Positions 34,820-42,839 of a stretch of 64,000 bases of DNA are shown in pieces (the stretch's first letter is position 1; each line of letters opens with the position of its first letter). A program made the position numbers and the translations under genes. The notes beneath the pieces were generated by a model that saw only the letters and a program-made list of their open reading frames with translations, was not told the DNA's origin and searched no databases. This DNA is from an uncultured Spirochaetaceae bacterium (GTDB taxonomy: Bacteria; Spirochaetota; Spirochaetia; Sphaerochaetales; Sphaerochaetaceae), in contig CALXYM010000001.1 in NCBI GenBank assembly GCA_944392965.1, forward strand, positions 62,001 to 126,000. Direction: 5' to 3'.

Positions 34820-35815
34820 ATGGTCGTATGTGTATATGAAGGAGACTATAAGATTGTCAGGAGAAGTGGTGTCGGGATTGCCATACGCCATCAGCGTAAA
34901 GCTCTGGAAAGGGCAGGGGTAACGCTTTCTTCCAAGATCAGGGATGCTGATATCATTCATATAAACACCGTATTCCCACTTTCCGTAGCCTCTGCCATCT
35001 TTGCTAGGATGAAAGGAAAGAAAGTCGTGTATTATGGACATTCGACGAAGGAAGATTTCAAGAACTCTTTCTTCCTCTCAAATGCCATCGCACCTCTTTT
35101 CAAATGTTGGATAAAGTTCTGCTATAATCTTGGAAATATCATAATAACTCCTTCTGAATATGCGAAAGATCTATTAACCGGGTATGGTATGAGAAAACCC
35201 CTTTATACACTTTCAAATGGTGTTGATACTGAGTTCTTTAAAAAGAGTAGGGACGGTGCATTACGTTTTAGAAGAAGATATGGAATAACGGAAAAAGATA
35301 AGGTTGTAATCTCCGCTGGTCACATGATAGAGCGCAAGGGTATTCTTGATTTCATACGCATTGCACGGAAATTCCAGTCTGTCACTTTCATATGGTTCGG
35401 CCATACTCCCGATGGCATGATAACAAAAAAGGTCAGGAGTGCCTTGAAAGATATTCCAGAGAATCTCATACTTGCAGGGTTTGTCTCCCAGGAAGAATTG
35501 AGGGACGCCTATTCAGGTGCGGATGTTTTCCTCTTCCTTAGCAGGGAGGAGACTGAAGGTATTGTCATTCTTGAAGCTCTCAGCACGTCCTGCCTTGTAA
35601 TAGTCAATGATATTCCTGTATATCGGGGATGGCTGACCGATGGAAAGAATGTGTTGAAATGCAATCCGTCAAACGCCGATGATGTCCTTTCTGCAGCTCT
35701 TTCTTCTGAGAATGATCTTATCGTCTCAAATGGGAGAAAAACGGCAGAGGAGAGGGACCTGAAGATGATAGGGAAAAAACTTTCAGAAATGTATGAGGAA
35801 CTATTACCTGTGTGA
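34820..35815 (+). CDS. Glycosyltransferase family 4 protein; stop codon supplied by a transposon end
   Basis: The 331-residue protein is a GT-B retaining transferase. Seen are the N-terminal GVGIAIRHQRKAL, a mid-chain ITPSEYAKDLL and LSNGVDTEFF, and the donor-binding C-domain VISAGHMIERKGILDF, AGFVSQEELRDAYSGADVFL and EETEGIVILEALS. ATG 34820 follows GGAGG. Coupled with the VTT protein it may glycosylate a diacylglycerol-type lipid; this is inferred. The last codons are CCT GTG TGA, and the TGA lies within the terminal GTGAA of the downstream TnpB element, so the native C-terminus may have been different. Confidence 0.9.
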   Translation: MVVCVYEGDYKIVRRSGVGIAIRHQRKALERAGVTLSSKIRDADIIHINTVFPLSVASAIFARMKGKKVVYYGHSTKEDFKNSFFLSNAIAPLFKCWIKFCYNLGNIIITPSEYAKDLLTGYGMRKPLYTLSNGVDTEFFKKSRDGALRFRRRYGITEKDKVVISAGHMIERKGILDFIRIARKFQSVTFIWFGHTPDGMITKKVRSALKDIPENLILAGFVSQEELRDAYSGADVFLFLSREETEGIVILEALSTSCLVIVNDIPVYRGWLTDGKNVLKCNPSNADDVLSAALSSENDLIVSNGRKTAEERDLKMIGKKLSEMYEELLPV

Positions 35816-35819
35816 ACCA

Positions 35820-35851
35820 CTCCATCCTTCGCTAATGCTTAGAGGATGGAG
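35820..35851 (-). ncRNA. Right-end hairpin, presumed 3' end of the TnpB omega-RNA
   Basis: In known TnpB elements the guide RNA covers the end of tnpB and the right end, and the guide is the flanking host DNA. Here the scaffold hairpin is followed by GGTTCAC and then by ACAGGTAATAGTTCCT, which is the 3' end of the glycosyltransferase gene in antisense. The RNA itself is inferred from family knowledge. Confidence 0.5.
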
Positions 35852-37163
35852 CTTCCGGGCTCTTTCCCTTCCCAGGGCGTCTCGCAGAATGCTCCCATAT
35901 CTCATACGAGGTATAAAAGTCTGATTTCCGCTCCTCCGGAGTATCCGTGTATTCCGCACGGATGCAGGCTCGTTTATGCTCACCTGCAAGAAGCAGTGTT
36001 TTCGCAGCCTTTACATCACGGTCTTCACTGTATCCGCACCCGCAGGTGAATATCCTGTCAGAAAGCGTGATGTCCTCATTGATGACTCCACAGCCCGGAC
36101 ACATCTTCGTCGAAGGGAAGAACCTGTCGACAACAAGCACATTGGGATTTGCAATGAGCTTCGCCTTCAGAGTCCCGAGCGCGCTGTTCTGTACCTGTCT
36201 GCCAAACAGCCCCTTATGCCATCCCTTGATATTCTCATCCTGGATGACGATAAGCTTTCTCCCTTTCGTGATGTCATGGTATGCCTGATTGGCCTTTGCC
36301 CTCCTCTTATTGGCAAGCTTCTCATATTCTCTCCTGATGAGATGTCTCGTATCATACCAGCCCCTGGAACCCTTCTTCTGGCGGGCGAACTTCTTCTGCA
36401 GGCCCTTGAGGCGTTCCGGTTCTCGGACTGTTATGTCGATCTTCTCTCCTTCGGAGGTCGTTATTGTCGTCTTGATGCCGAAGTCGAGACCAATTGACGG
36501 TTTATCCTCTGACTCTGATTTCCCTTTGCTTTCCGGTATATAGCATGTCAGCATCAGGTATATCCCTGACGGCCTCTTCACAAGCTTTGCATTTGCGAAT
36601 TCCGCATCTGGAGGAATCTGTTCCATTCCGAACACCCTTATGGGCCGTTTGATACCTGAGATGTGAACTGTATTCCGGTACTTCCCATTCCTGTTTCCAT
36701 CATTGCCATAGCAGATCCAGTGGGTGTTCCCATACTGATTAAGTTCTATTGCATTGTATTCGCTTCTGAACTTCAGCTTACCGTTCTTCTTTCCTGTCTT
36801 CTCACGCTTTGCGGCAAGGGATGTCATATCCTGCTTGATGGATGAATATACCGCCTGGATGAACTTGGCAGGCATTGTAAGCTGACGTTCAACAGGATTG
36901 CCTTCCTTATCCAGGGATGTGATGTCTCTTGCTTTCGTATTGAATGTTTTGAAATCGTCACCTGAAAGTGAAATGAGGTAGTTGCATAACCAGCGGCACT
37001 GGGTGAAGTAATGCCAGAGCTTTTCCTGCTCTGCCTTGTTAAGGCATTTCAGGTCAAGCTTCATTTCAATGACAGCAGGACGCAGCGAAGCGTGACGGGC
37101 ACGGGTTTCCTTGCCGTGCTCCTTGATGACACTATTCTTCTCGATGCGTGCTGATCCATCCAT
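35832..37163 (-). CDS. tnpB: TnpB, RNA-guided nuclease of an IS605-type element
   Basis: The protein of 443 residues has a full RuvC set: D in GLDFGIKTTIT, E in VIQDENIKGWH and D in CGYSEDRDVKAAKT. A zinc ribbon is formed by CPGCG and CGCG. The N-terminal wedge/REC part (LDLKCLNKAEQEKLWHYFTQ) and the length fit active TnpB proteins, and there is no frameshift or stop. TnpB is guided by omega-RNA to cut DNA next to a short motif. No RBS precedes ATG 37163; a TGG-TAGAAT -10 lies 5 bases before it, so translation may be leaderless. The C-terminal tail (RRPGKGKSPEAPSSKH) is encoded across the right-end hairpin. Confidence 0.93.
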   Translation of the reverse strand: MDGSARIEKNSVIKEHGKETRARHASLRPAVIEMKLDLKCLNKAEQEKLWHYFTQCRWLCNYLISLSGDDFKTFNTKARDITSLDKEGNPVERQLTMPAKFIQAVYSSIKQDMTSLAAKREKTGKKNGKLKFRSEYNAIELNQYGNTHWICYGNDGNRNGKYRNTVHISGIKRPIRVFGMEQIPPDAEFANAKLVKRPSGIYLMLTCYIPESKGKSESEDKPSIGLDFGIKTTITTSEGEKIDITVREPERLKGLQKKFARQKKGSRGWYDTRHLIRREYEKLANKRRAKANQAYHDITKGRKLIVIQDENIKGWHKGLFGRQVQNSALGTLKAKLIANPNVLVVDRFFPSTKMCPGCGVINEDITLSDRIFTCGCGYSEDRDVKAAKTLLLAGEHKRACIRAEYTDTPEERKSDFYTSYEIWEHSARRPGKGKSPEAPSSKH

Positions 37164-37225
37164 AATTTATTCTACCATATCATGTTAATTCCATCAACAA
37201 GTCATGTACACCAGGCAATTCATCT

Positions 37226-37243
37226 CCACCCTATAGAGGATGG
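37226..37243 (-). repeat. Left-end hairpin of the TnpB element
   Basis: CCATCCT, loop CTAT, AGGGTGG on the minus strand (7 pairs, one wobble). The same CCATCC core is in the right-end hairpin. Confidence 0.6.
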
Positions 37244-37259
37244 ATCTTTCTTGCCGATT

Positions 37260-37430
37260 TTATCGGTAAAACATATCGCCAAGGATATAGATGTCGTCCC
37301 TGTCTGTGACCCTGCTGTCCCAGTTGTCGATGAGAGTCCTGTTCATTTCCTCAGCAGAGGAGAATGGACGATTGGAGAATCTGATGATGTTCTCATGTCC
37401 AAAATGAAGATCGGAAGTAAAATATGTCAT
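37260..37430 (-). pseudogene. Metallophosphoesterase, N-terminal fragment cut by the TnpB element
   Basis: ATG 37430 with a GGAG site opens a frame of 56 residues starting MTYFTSDLHFGHENIIRFSN and ending DIYILGDMFYR, then TAA. The D-x-H (SDLHFGH) and GD motifs are the first metal-binding blocks of calcineurin-like phosphoesterases, which are normally three or more times longer. The break coincides with the left end of the TnpB element. The missing C-terminal part is not on the other side, where a glycosyltransferase gene lies, so DNA was also lost. Confidence 0.8.
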
Positions 37431-38100
37431 GCAATTCTCCTTTTATAAATGATGTACTGTTTTAATACCTTAAATAAGGTAATCACTAATATCATGAGTT
37501 TCCCAATCTCACATTCGCGTTTACAGTCAGTATCCGGTGTTAATGATTTCTGATAACAATGCTTCTATTTCCTTCTGCCAGTCTTTATGGAAATCGATGG
37601 TCAGCTTCTGATTTCCGATACCTCATCCTCATATTCGTCTTGGTGGGACTTCTGCTAATTTCATTTTACAATTCTCTTTCTGCTTCATAATCATACTAAA
37701 TATCTATTAGGCTTTTTTCCTCTGTCCATATGAGGGCGAACAATTTGTATTCTTAGATCTCAGATTCGTGTCTAATAACAGCACACCATTTATAATGGAT
37801 ATGATAAAAACCTTACAAATACAAGAAAAATTTATACTTTAAGTTTATTCTTATGCTTATAGAAATACTATAAGAAATGACATATTGTTTTTCTTCATAC
37901 AGAACAATAAACCTGACTAGGTACTGTTGCATTGATGACAAGAAATCGAATTATGACCTCTCTGTGTGGTATTTTACATTTAGGATTATAGACATTTGCA
38001 TGACTCGTGAAATGAATATTAATTAACTATAACTCAATAAAAATCACTTATATTATGATTTTTCTGGACTTAAAAATCATTTCAATCATAATATATAGGT
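37431..38100. other. Gene-free accessory stretch with decayed coding remnant
   Basis: No intact gene is seen. On the minus strand at about 37620-37529 a short frame reads TIDFHKDWQKEIEALLSEII and ends with TGA, probably the tail of a lost gene. The rest is AT-rich with stops in all frames. A promoter-like TGGACT...CATAAT (38065-38092) lies just before the ATPase gene. Confidence 0.4.
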
Positions 38101-39420
38101 ATGTACAGGAAGATAGAGAAGACGCTTGAGTCATGGAAGCTTACAAAACAGAGGAAACCTTTACTTATCATAGGAGCAAGGCAGACTGGTAAGACGTATA
38201 TCATGAAGGACTTTGGTTCAAGATCCTTCGATTCGACCATTTTCATTGATTTTGAGAAAAAGCCGCAGGCGAAGGCCATATTTGAAGGGGATCTTGATCC
38301 ATCTATTATACTGCCACAGCTTGAAGCAATAACGGGAACACGTTTTATCGCTGGCAGGACGCTGGTAGTTTTTGATGAGATTCAAGCATGTCCCCGTGCG
38401 ATAACGGCACTAAAATACTTTTATGACAGTGGCCTGGATATCCACGTGATAGGAGCGGGAAGTCTTCTTGGTGTTGCCATACGACGGGACGACTTCTCTT
38501 TTCCCGTCGGCAAGGTGAAGACGATAAGGCTTTTTCCTCTGGATTTTGAGGAATTCCTTATCGCTATGGATAAGATGATCATCCTTGAGGCATGCAGATC
38601 CTCATTCATTTCAGCTTCCCCCCTTCCTTCTGCGGTACATGAAGAGCTTCTTTCTCTGTATAGGACTTATCTGGTGATAGGAGGAATGCCTGAGGTTGTA
38701 TCGACTTATCTGAAAGAGGGGAGTTACATCGCTGCTCAAGAAGTACAGGCTGGAATATTTTTCGATTACAGATCCGATATCGCAAAATACGCGGATGATT
38801 CGGATAAGGTCCTCGCCCAGAGGGCATTTGATACGATACCTATGCAGCTTGCAAAGGAGAATAGAAAGTTTCAGTACAACCTCATTAGGAAGGGGGCAAC
38901 TTCTGCAATTTTTGGGAAATCACTTGAATGGCTATGTGCTGCGGGGCTTACTCTCAGATGTGTTAAAGTCACGACACCGGATATGCCTATCAAAGCCTAT
39001 GAGGATGTCTCCTCGTTCAAGCTGTATCTACTTGATCCGGGGTTGCTTGTTGAGATGTCTGGCCTGCCGAAGGAGGTCATATTGAATCAGCTTGGAGAGC
39101 GTTTCATGGGTGGTCTAACGGAGAACTATGTCGCTTCCAGTCTTGTATCCAGCAACATACCGCTCTATTACTGGGAGTCGACAGGACAGGCCGAGGTGGA
39201 TTTTCTCATGCAGGCAGGGACTGTAGTCGTCCCAATAGAGGTTAAAGCGAATGAGCATGTTAGATCCCGGAGTCTTTCTGTCTATCGTGAGAGATTTAAT
39301 CCGCTATTGAGCATAAGGCTATCTACAAGGAATTTCGGGCTTGATGATGGGCTTCTATCTGTTCCTCTCTATGCGGCATGGTTGCTTAATGAGGAGAATA
39401 TCTTACACTTTATTGAATAA
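38101..39420 (+). CDS. AAA ATPase with C-terminal DUF4143 (nuclease-like) domain
   Basis: The 439-residue protein has Walker A GARQTGKTY (about 22-30), Walker B LVVFDEIQACPRA, sensor motif HVIGAGSLLGVAI and the C-terminal DUF4143 block ENYVASSLV...YYWESTGQAEVDFL, followed by VVPIEVKANEH, an E-x-K nuclease-like site. Such proteins are widespread, multicopy and of unclear role; many lie in accessory regions. The ATG has no RBS; CATAAT lies 8 bases upstream, so a leaderless or very short leader is likely. No partner gene is adjacent. Confidence 0.9.
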   Translation: MYRKIEKTLESWKLTKQRKPLLIIGARQTGKTYIMKDFGSRSFDSTIFIDFEKKPQAKAIFEGDLDPSIILPQLEAITGTRFIAGRTLVVFDEIQACPRAITALKYFYDSGLDIHVIGAGSLLGVAIRRDDFSFPVGKVKTIRLFPLDFEEFLIAMDKMIILEACRSSFISASPLPSAVHEELLSLYRTYLVIGGMPEVVSTYLKEGSYIAAQEVQAGIFFDYRSDIAKYADDSDKVLAQRAFDTIPMQLAKENRKFQYNLIRKGATSAIFGKSLEWLCAAGLTLRCVKVTTPDMPIKAYEDVSSFKLYLLDPGLLVEMSGLPKEVILNQLGERFMGGLTENYVASSLVSSNIPLYYWESTGQAEVDFLMQAGTVVVPIEVKANEHVRSRSLSVYRERFNPLLSIRLSTRNFGLDDGLLSVPLYAAWLLNEENILHFIE

Positions 39421-39825
39421 TGAATGTTATTGATGGTACCCATACCACAATAGTAATGGCGAAAAGAAGATCCCTGTTAGAAGGACATAGGGACTGGTAT
39501 GAATTCAATAGAGCAAGTTCCAGCTAAAGTTCCTGAGTTCCGTGTTGGAAAATAATACTTCAGTGGGATGTCTATATATTTCCTTCCTTTGATATCATGA
39601 CGTTTGGATTCCCTAATAAGGAATGAATCGTATAGAGAATTAATCATTTACTTTTACTTTTTTCTTTCGACCAGATGAAAAGTTAATTTCCAAATCAATA
39701 TTAAGAATTGAGAATAAGCAGTAGCCATGATAATCTTTTTCTCAGTTATAATGATATAGAAGCTATAACTTTAGGAAACAGGTTATCCTATGTCCTAGCT
39801 ATTATATCATTTATAAATCCTTTTT
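39421..39825. other. Gene-free accessory stretch
   Basis: AT-rich, no convincing gene. A 23-codon frame (MAKRRSLLEGHRDWYEF...) at about 39456 has no RBS or family signature and is probably a remnant or chance. No repeats noted. Confidence 0.3.
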
Positions 39826-40053
39826 ATGGTATTTGTTGGTAAGCGTGCAATGATTGAAAATTTTGATAAAGATGTTAGATTTGAAAATATAGAAGATGAA
39901 GAGATAAAGAGGCTAGGTGTCAAAGCTAAAGAGGCATTTGATACTTCTCCTGAAAAGAGCCTTTCCTTAATAATAGAAATTGCAAAGAAACTTTCAAAAA
40001 AGATAATTTGTTTTTGCGGCTTAGATACTATAGAGGAGTATAAACATCATTAA
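39826..40053 (+). CDS. Small protein of unknown function, possibly a fragment
   Basis: The frame encodes 75 residues, highly charged and helical (EIKRLGVKAKEAFDTSPEKSL, LIIEIAKKLSKKI). It could start at ATG 39826 or ATG 39850; neither has an RBS, but TATAAA lies 8 bases before the first. The helical repeat with AKEAF...SLSLIIEIAKKL resembles the N-terminal helices of DUF4145/HsdR-type proteins, but only weakly. It may be the broken start of a larger gene lost in the accessory region. Confidence 0.35.
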   Translation: MVFVGKRAMIENFDKDVRFENIEDEEIKRLGVKAKEAFDTSPEKSLSLIIEIAKKLSKKIICFCGLDTIEEYKHH

Positions 40054-40151
40054 GAATAAGATTTACATTTTGTTATATTTAATACAAGTTAACAACTGAT
40101 AATAAAGTATGATAATCGGCTCGAAACATCCTGTTTGAAGGGCAGAAAAAG

Positions 40152-40182
40152 AAACAACTCAATGAAAATCAATTAGTTGTTT
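40152..40182 (-). terminator. Terminator beside the third tRNA-end copy
   Basis: AAACAACT (40152-40159) pairs with AGTTGTTT (40175-40182); on the minus strand it is followed by CTTTTTCTG. It lies just downstream of the tRNA 3'-end copy, as in the intact tRNA gene. Confidence 0.6.
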
Positions 40183-40186
40183 TAGT

Positions 40187-40206
40187 TGGTGCTGATCGGG
40201 ATCGAA
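40187..40206 (-). repeat. tRNA-Ala 3'-end copy (att-like), one mismatch
   Basis: TGGTGCTGATCGGGATCGAA matches 19 of 20 bases of the T-arm and acceptor end of the tRNA-Ala gene at 51107, in the same orientation. The rest of the tRNA is absent. Likely an attachment-site remnant of an earlier integration. Confidence 0.75.
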
Positions 40207-40438
40207 GGGATTCGTAGTTTTTCCCACTTGTGTTTAATCTTAAACAAATATAGCTATTACAATTATTTGTAACTTTACAGAAATTGGAAAACTTTACCGA
40301 TAAGCACAAACTTCTCAGCCATTATTCATTCTAAAAACCATTCTTAACAGTCTCTGTCTCCATGCTGAAACTGCGTATGAATCTTCTCTTCTGCAAATTA
40401 CCAGCAAATTTCCAGCAAGTTGGCAACAAATGAATTGC

Positions 40439-40624
40439 CTATGCCCAGAAGGGAATATACTTGATGTATCTGTTCGTGATTGACTCATCCAGTTGCTTTA
40501 TCATCTGTTCCTTCATAAGCCTCCTTGATGAGCCTTGAGATATGGGATGCTGGAATGAAGAACAACTCTTGTGCTTTCCTCGTATCTCCTGAGTTTGGGG
40601 CTTCCAATCATTTGAACTCTCCAT
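40439..40624 (-). pseudogene. C-terminal remnant of an AlbA_2/COG2865-type ATP-binding regulator (copy 1)
   Basis: The minus-strand frame ends with KEQMIKQLDESITNRYIKYI PFWA and stop. The Y-I-P-x-WA ending is typical of ATP-binding proteins with a C-terminal winged helix (COG2865). Upstream of the match the frame shifts: HISRLIKEAY continues in another frame. A related copy is at 42403, in the same position relative to the tRNA-end repeat. Confidence 0.6.
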
Positions 40625-41088
40625 ATTTGAGAATCGGTGACTTTTGATTGCACTAGGACACTATATATCCTGGTGGTTGTTCCATACTGGCCCTGTCAGA
40701 AGGAGAAAAGTCATGGAAGTGCAGACGAACATCGTCGGTTTTCTCACTGGGCTCGGGCTGTCCGGGACGCAAATCAACCTCTTGAATTCAGAAAAGAAAA
40801 CTTAAATAATCTGGAGGTAGGTCAAGTCCAAGAAAACGTCTGCATCCCCACCGGTTGGCTGTTGATGACCGACTCTAACAAAACAAAGATAAAGTTTCTA
40901 TTTTGCCGAGAAATCCAGAAGCGCCTTCACAGAAATGATCCTGACTATCTAGATGGGAAATATTGGGCATCCCAAGGATGGTTAGATGCCTCGAGACCAT
41001 GGAAATGGAAAGGGTGAGGAGTTCTGATAGAATGAAGGATGCAATGCTATATATAATAGAAATAATATTGCCACCAAGGAGGATTATG
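40625..41088 (+). other. Region upstream of the RhuM-Fic gene
   Basis: No certain gene. A 30-codon frame at 40713-40805 (MEVQTNIVGFLTGLGLSGTQ...) has a good AAGGAG site and might be a small protein or the start of a decayed gene. The following sequence reads GKYWASQGWLDASRPWKWKG in one frame, perhaps a remnant. A TATATAATAGAAAT -10-like stretch (about 41050) precedes AAGGAGG for the next gene. Confidence 0.35.
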
Positions 41089-42036
41089 ATGGGCGACAGC
41101 AAGATGATAGACAATACGGCATTGGTAACATTTCATGATGGTTCGCTTGATCTTGATGTAGCTGTTTCTTCAAGTGAAAATACCGTATGGCTTTCGCTTG
41201 ATCAGATATCCACTCTCTTTGAAAAGGACAAATCGACGGTATCAAGGCACATAAGAAACATTTTTTCTGATGGAGAGCTTGAAGAAAAGGCAGTTATTGC
41301 AAAATTTGCAACAACTGCTACAGATGGGAAAACATACCATGTAACATACTACAATCTCGATGTAATCATCTCGGTTGGTTACAGGGTAAAGTCAAAGAGA
41401 GGCGTTGCATTCAGAAAATGGGCTACAAGCATACTTGCTGACTACATGCTCAAAGGGTACGCAGAAAACAGCAAGCGGCTTCACGCTCTTGGAAAGACAA
41501 TCGAGCTGCAATCCAGGATCATTGCCCATATGGCAGAGATCGAGGAAGACGAGATGACTTCTGTCATCAATCAATATACCAGAGCATTGGATCTTCTCGA
41601 TGATTATGATCATCAGTGCCTGAGGCGGCCCAAAGGAGAAAGCAGTTATGTACCTCTTGAAATAGAAGAATGCAGGTCTTTGATCAATTCAATGAAGTTC
41701 TCATTGTCATCTGATGTATTCGGAACAGAGAAGACTGAAGGTGCACTTGAAGGTATTCTTGGAGCTGTATATCAATCAGTGTTTGGTAAGGATGTGTACC
41801 CGAGTATAGAAGAGAAGGCGGCATCGCTTCTATATTTCCTTGTAAAGGATCATCCCTTCAATGATGGATGCAAGAGGATTGGAGCTGCGCTCTTCCTTGC
41901 ATTTCTTCAGAAAAATGGAAAGCTTTACACAGATGCAGGCAAGCAGGTGATTTCAAACAGTACCCTTGTTGCGATTACCTTGATGCTTGCAGAGTCCATA
42001 CCCGATGAAAAAGATGAATGGTTTCTCTGCTTATGA
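41089..42036 (+). CDS. RhuM-type protein fused to a Fic/Doc domain
   Basis: The 315-residue protein has a RhuM/virulence-protein N-terminal domain (VWLSLDQISTLFEKDKSTVS, HIRNIFSDGELEE, YYNLDVIISVGYRVKSKRGV) and a C-terminal Fic-like domain with HPFNDGCKRIGAALFLAFL at about residues 262-280. The Fic motif is normally HPFxxGN(G/K)R; here Cys replaces the conserved Asn. Fic enzymes transfer AMP or related groups; Doc-like ones phosphorylate EF-Tu. ATG 41089 has the better spacing to AGGAGG than ATG 41086. Located between two tRNA-end repeats; no antitoxin gene is obvious nearby. Confidence 0.85.
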   Translation: MGDSKMIDNTALVTFHDGSLDLDVAVSSSENTVWLSLDQISTLFEKDKSTVSRHIRNIFSDGELEEKAVIAKFATTATDGKTYHVTYYNLDVIISVGYRVKSKRGVAFRKWATSILADYMLKGYAENSKRLHALGKTIELQSRIIAHMAEIEEDEMTSVINQYTRALDLLDDYDHQCLRRPKGESSYVPLEIEECRSLINSMKFSLSSDVFGTEKTEGALEGILGAVYQSVFGKDVYPSIEEKAASLLYFLVKDHPFNDGCKRIGAALFLAFLQKNGKLYTDAGKQVISNSTLVAITLMLAESIPDEKDEWFLCL

Positions 42037-42132
42037 ATTTGCTTTCAGCGTGATGGGGTGGGTAACTATCGGATCTGGCAAAATACTTGTTTTACGGTGA
42101 TTCTCTATTCCTGGAAGCTCTGAAAAACGAAA

Positions 42133-42157
42133 CAACTCCCAGACTTTGAGGGAGTTG
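42133..42157 (-). terminator. Terminator beside the second tRNA-end copy
   Basis: CAACTCCC (42133-42140) and GGGAGTTG (42150-42157) form an 8-pair stem; minus-strand reading continues TTTCGTTTTTC. It corresponds to the terminator that follows the intact tRNA gene. Confidence 0.7.
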
Positions 42158-42164
42158 CTTTGAG

Positions 42165-42184
42165 TGGAGCTGATCGGGATCGAA
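42165..42184 (-). repeat. tRNA-Ala 3'-end copy (att-like), perfect
   Basis: TGGAGCTGATCGGGATCGAA is identical to the last 20 bases of the tRNA-Ala gene (51107-51126) and has the same orientation. It marks the far end of the segment that lies next to the tRNA. Confidence 0.85.
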
Positions 42185-42402
42185 TGGATGTTGCACTCTC
42201 CGTGCTTTTATCAAACCTTTACAATTCTTTACATGCAAATTTACCGATGGAGTACATTTTGCAAAACAATTCAGGAGAGCTCAAATCCTCTATTGATATG
42301 TGTATTGATTTGCAATTCTGAGAGCACATACGCTCAATGAAAATGATAGTACTGGATGACGGTGTGATTACTATACGAGCAAATGGCCAGCAAATGAAAT
42401 TG

Positions 42403-42560
42403 TCATGCCCAGGAGGGGATGTACCTGATGTATCTGTTTGAAGTCGAGTCATCCAGCGGTTTGATTATCTGTTCCTTCACTGCTTCTTTGATCAGCCTTG
42501 ATATGCTGGCTGAGTAAGTGTCTGCAAGGCCGAATCTTTCCCTTAGAGACTTGTTGGCCT
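42403..42560 (-). pseudogene. C-terminal remnant of an AlbA_2/COG2865-type ATP-binding regulator (copy 2)
   Basis: The minus strand reads NKSLRERFGLADTYSASISR, LIKEAVKEQIIKPLDDSTSN and RYIRYIPSWA before TGA; a TAG stands in frame just upstream. This is the winged-helix tail of COG2865-type proteins whose N-terminal ATPase/AlbA part is gone. It lies about 220 bases inside the island from the perfect tRNA-end repeat. Confidence 0.7.
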
Positions 42561-42774
42561 ATTCTCCGGTACATCCGGTGTTTTCCCGGATGTACCGAGG
42601 CTTTGCATGCTTTTTTTGTTTGAAGCAGTCACCGATTGGCATAGCGAAATATGGAATCATGGATTCGATATTAATTGCAATATTAAACTGCATTCAGGCA
42701 TTTTTATTTTATTTCTTTGGAAACATCGACCGTTCGGCTTTTGTTTCCGTTTTACGCAGCGATTTCGAAAAAAC
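42561..42774. other. Gene-free stretch before the island operon
   Basis: Short frames only. CGGTACATCCGGTGTTTTCCCGGATGTACCG contains a long inverted repeat (GGTACATCCGG / CCGGATGTACC, about 42569-42597), possibly a terminator-like or mobile-element end structure. No gene seen. Confidence 0.4.
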
Positions 42775-42827
42775 TTGACAGATAGTGAAGGTGTGGTACA
42801 ATTATTGTTGTTGAAACGGTTCAACAA
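42775..42827 (+). promoter_or_regulatory. Promoter and LacI operator O1 of the island operon
   Basis: TTGACA (42775-42780), 16 bases, TACAAT (42797-42802), with the palindrome TTGTTGAAACGGTTCAACAA (42808-42827) at the transcription start. RBS AGGAGG follows. The site matches LacI-family operators and is repeated at 43873. Confidence 0.8.
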
Positions 42828-42839
42828 AGGAGGCCCTGC

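Larger units (their letters stand above)
35812..37258 (-). mobile_element. IS200/IS605-type TnpB element without TnpA
   Basis: The right end is seen in minus-strand reading as a hairpin (CTCCATCCT / AGGATGGAG, 35820-35851) followed by GGTTCAC at 35812. The left end has a similar hairpin CCATCCT-CTAT-AGGGTGG (37243-37226). Between them lies one tnpB gene and no Y1 transposase. The exact left end is uncertain; a CCGAT-TTT-ATCGG palindrome (about 37254-37266) and TTTTAC in the flank are near it. No target duplication is expected for this family. Confidence 0.75.

Noticed and set aside
40637-41017. 126-codon plus-strand frame before the RhuM-Fic gene
   Set aside because: No start signal and no recognisable family; parts may be remnants. 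Only mentioned as a stretch of uncertain content.
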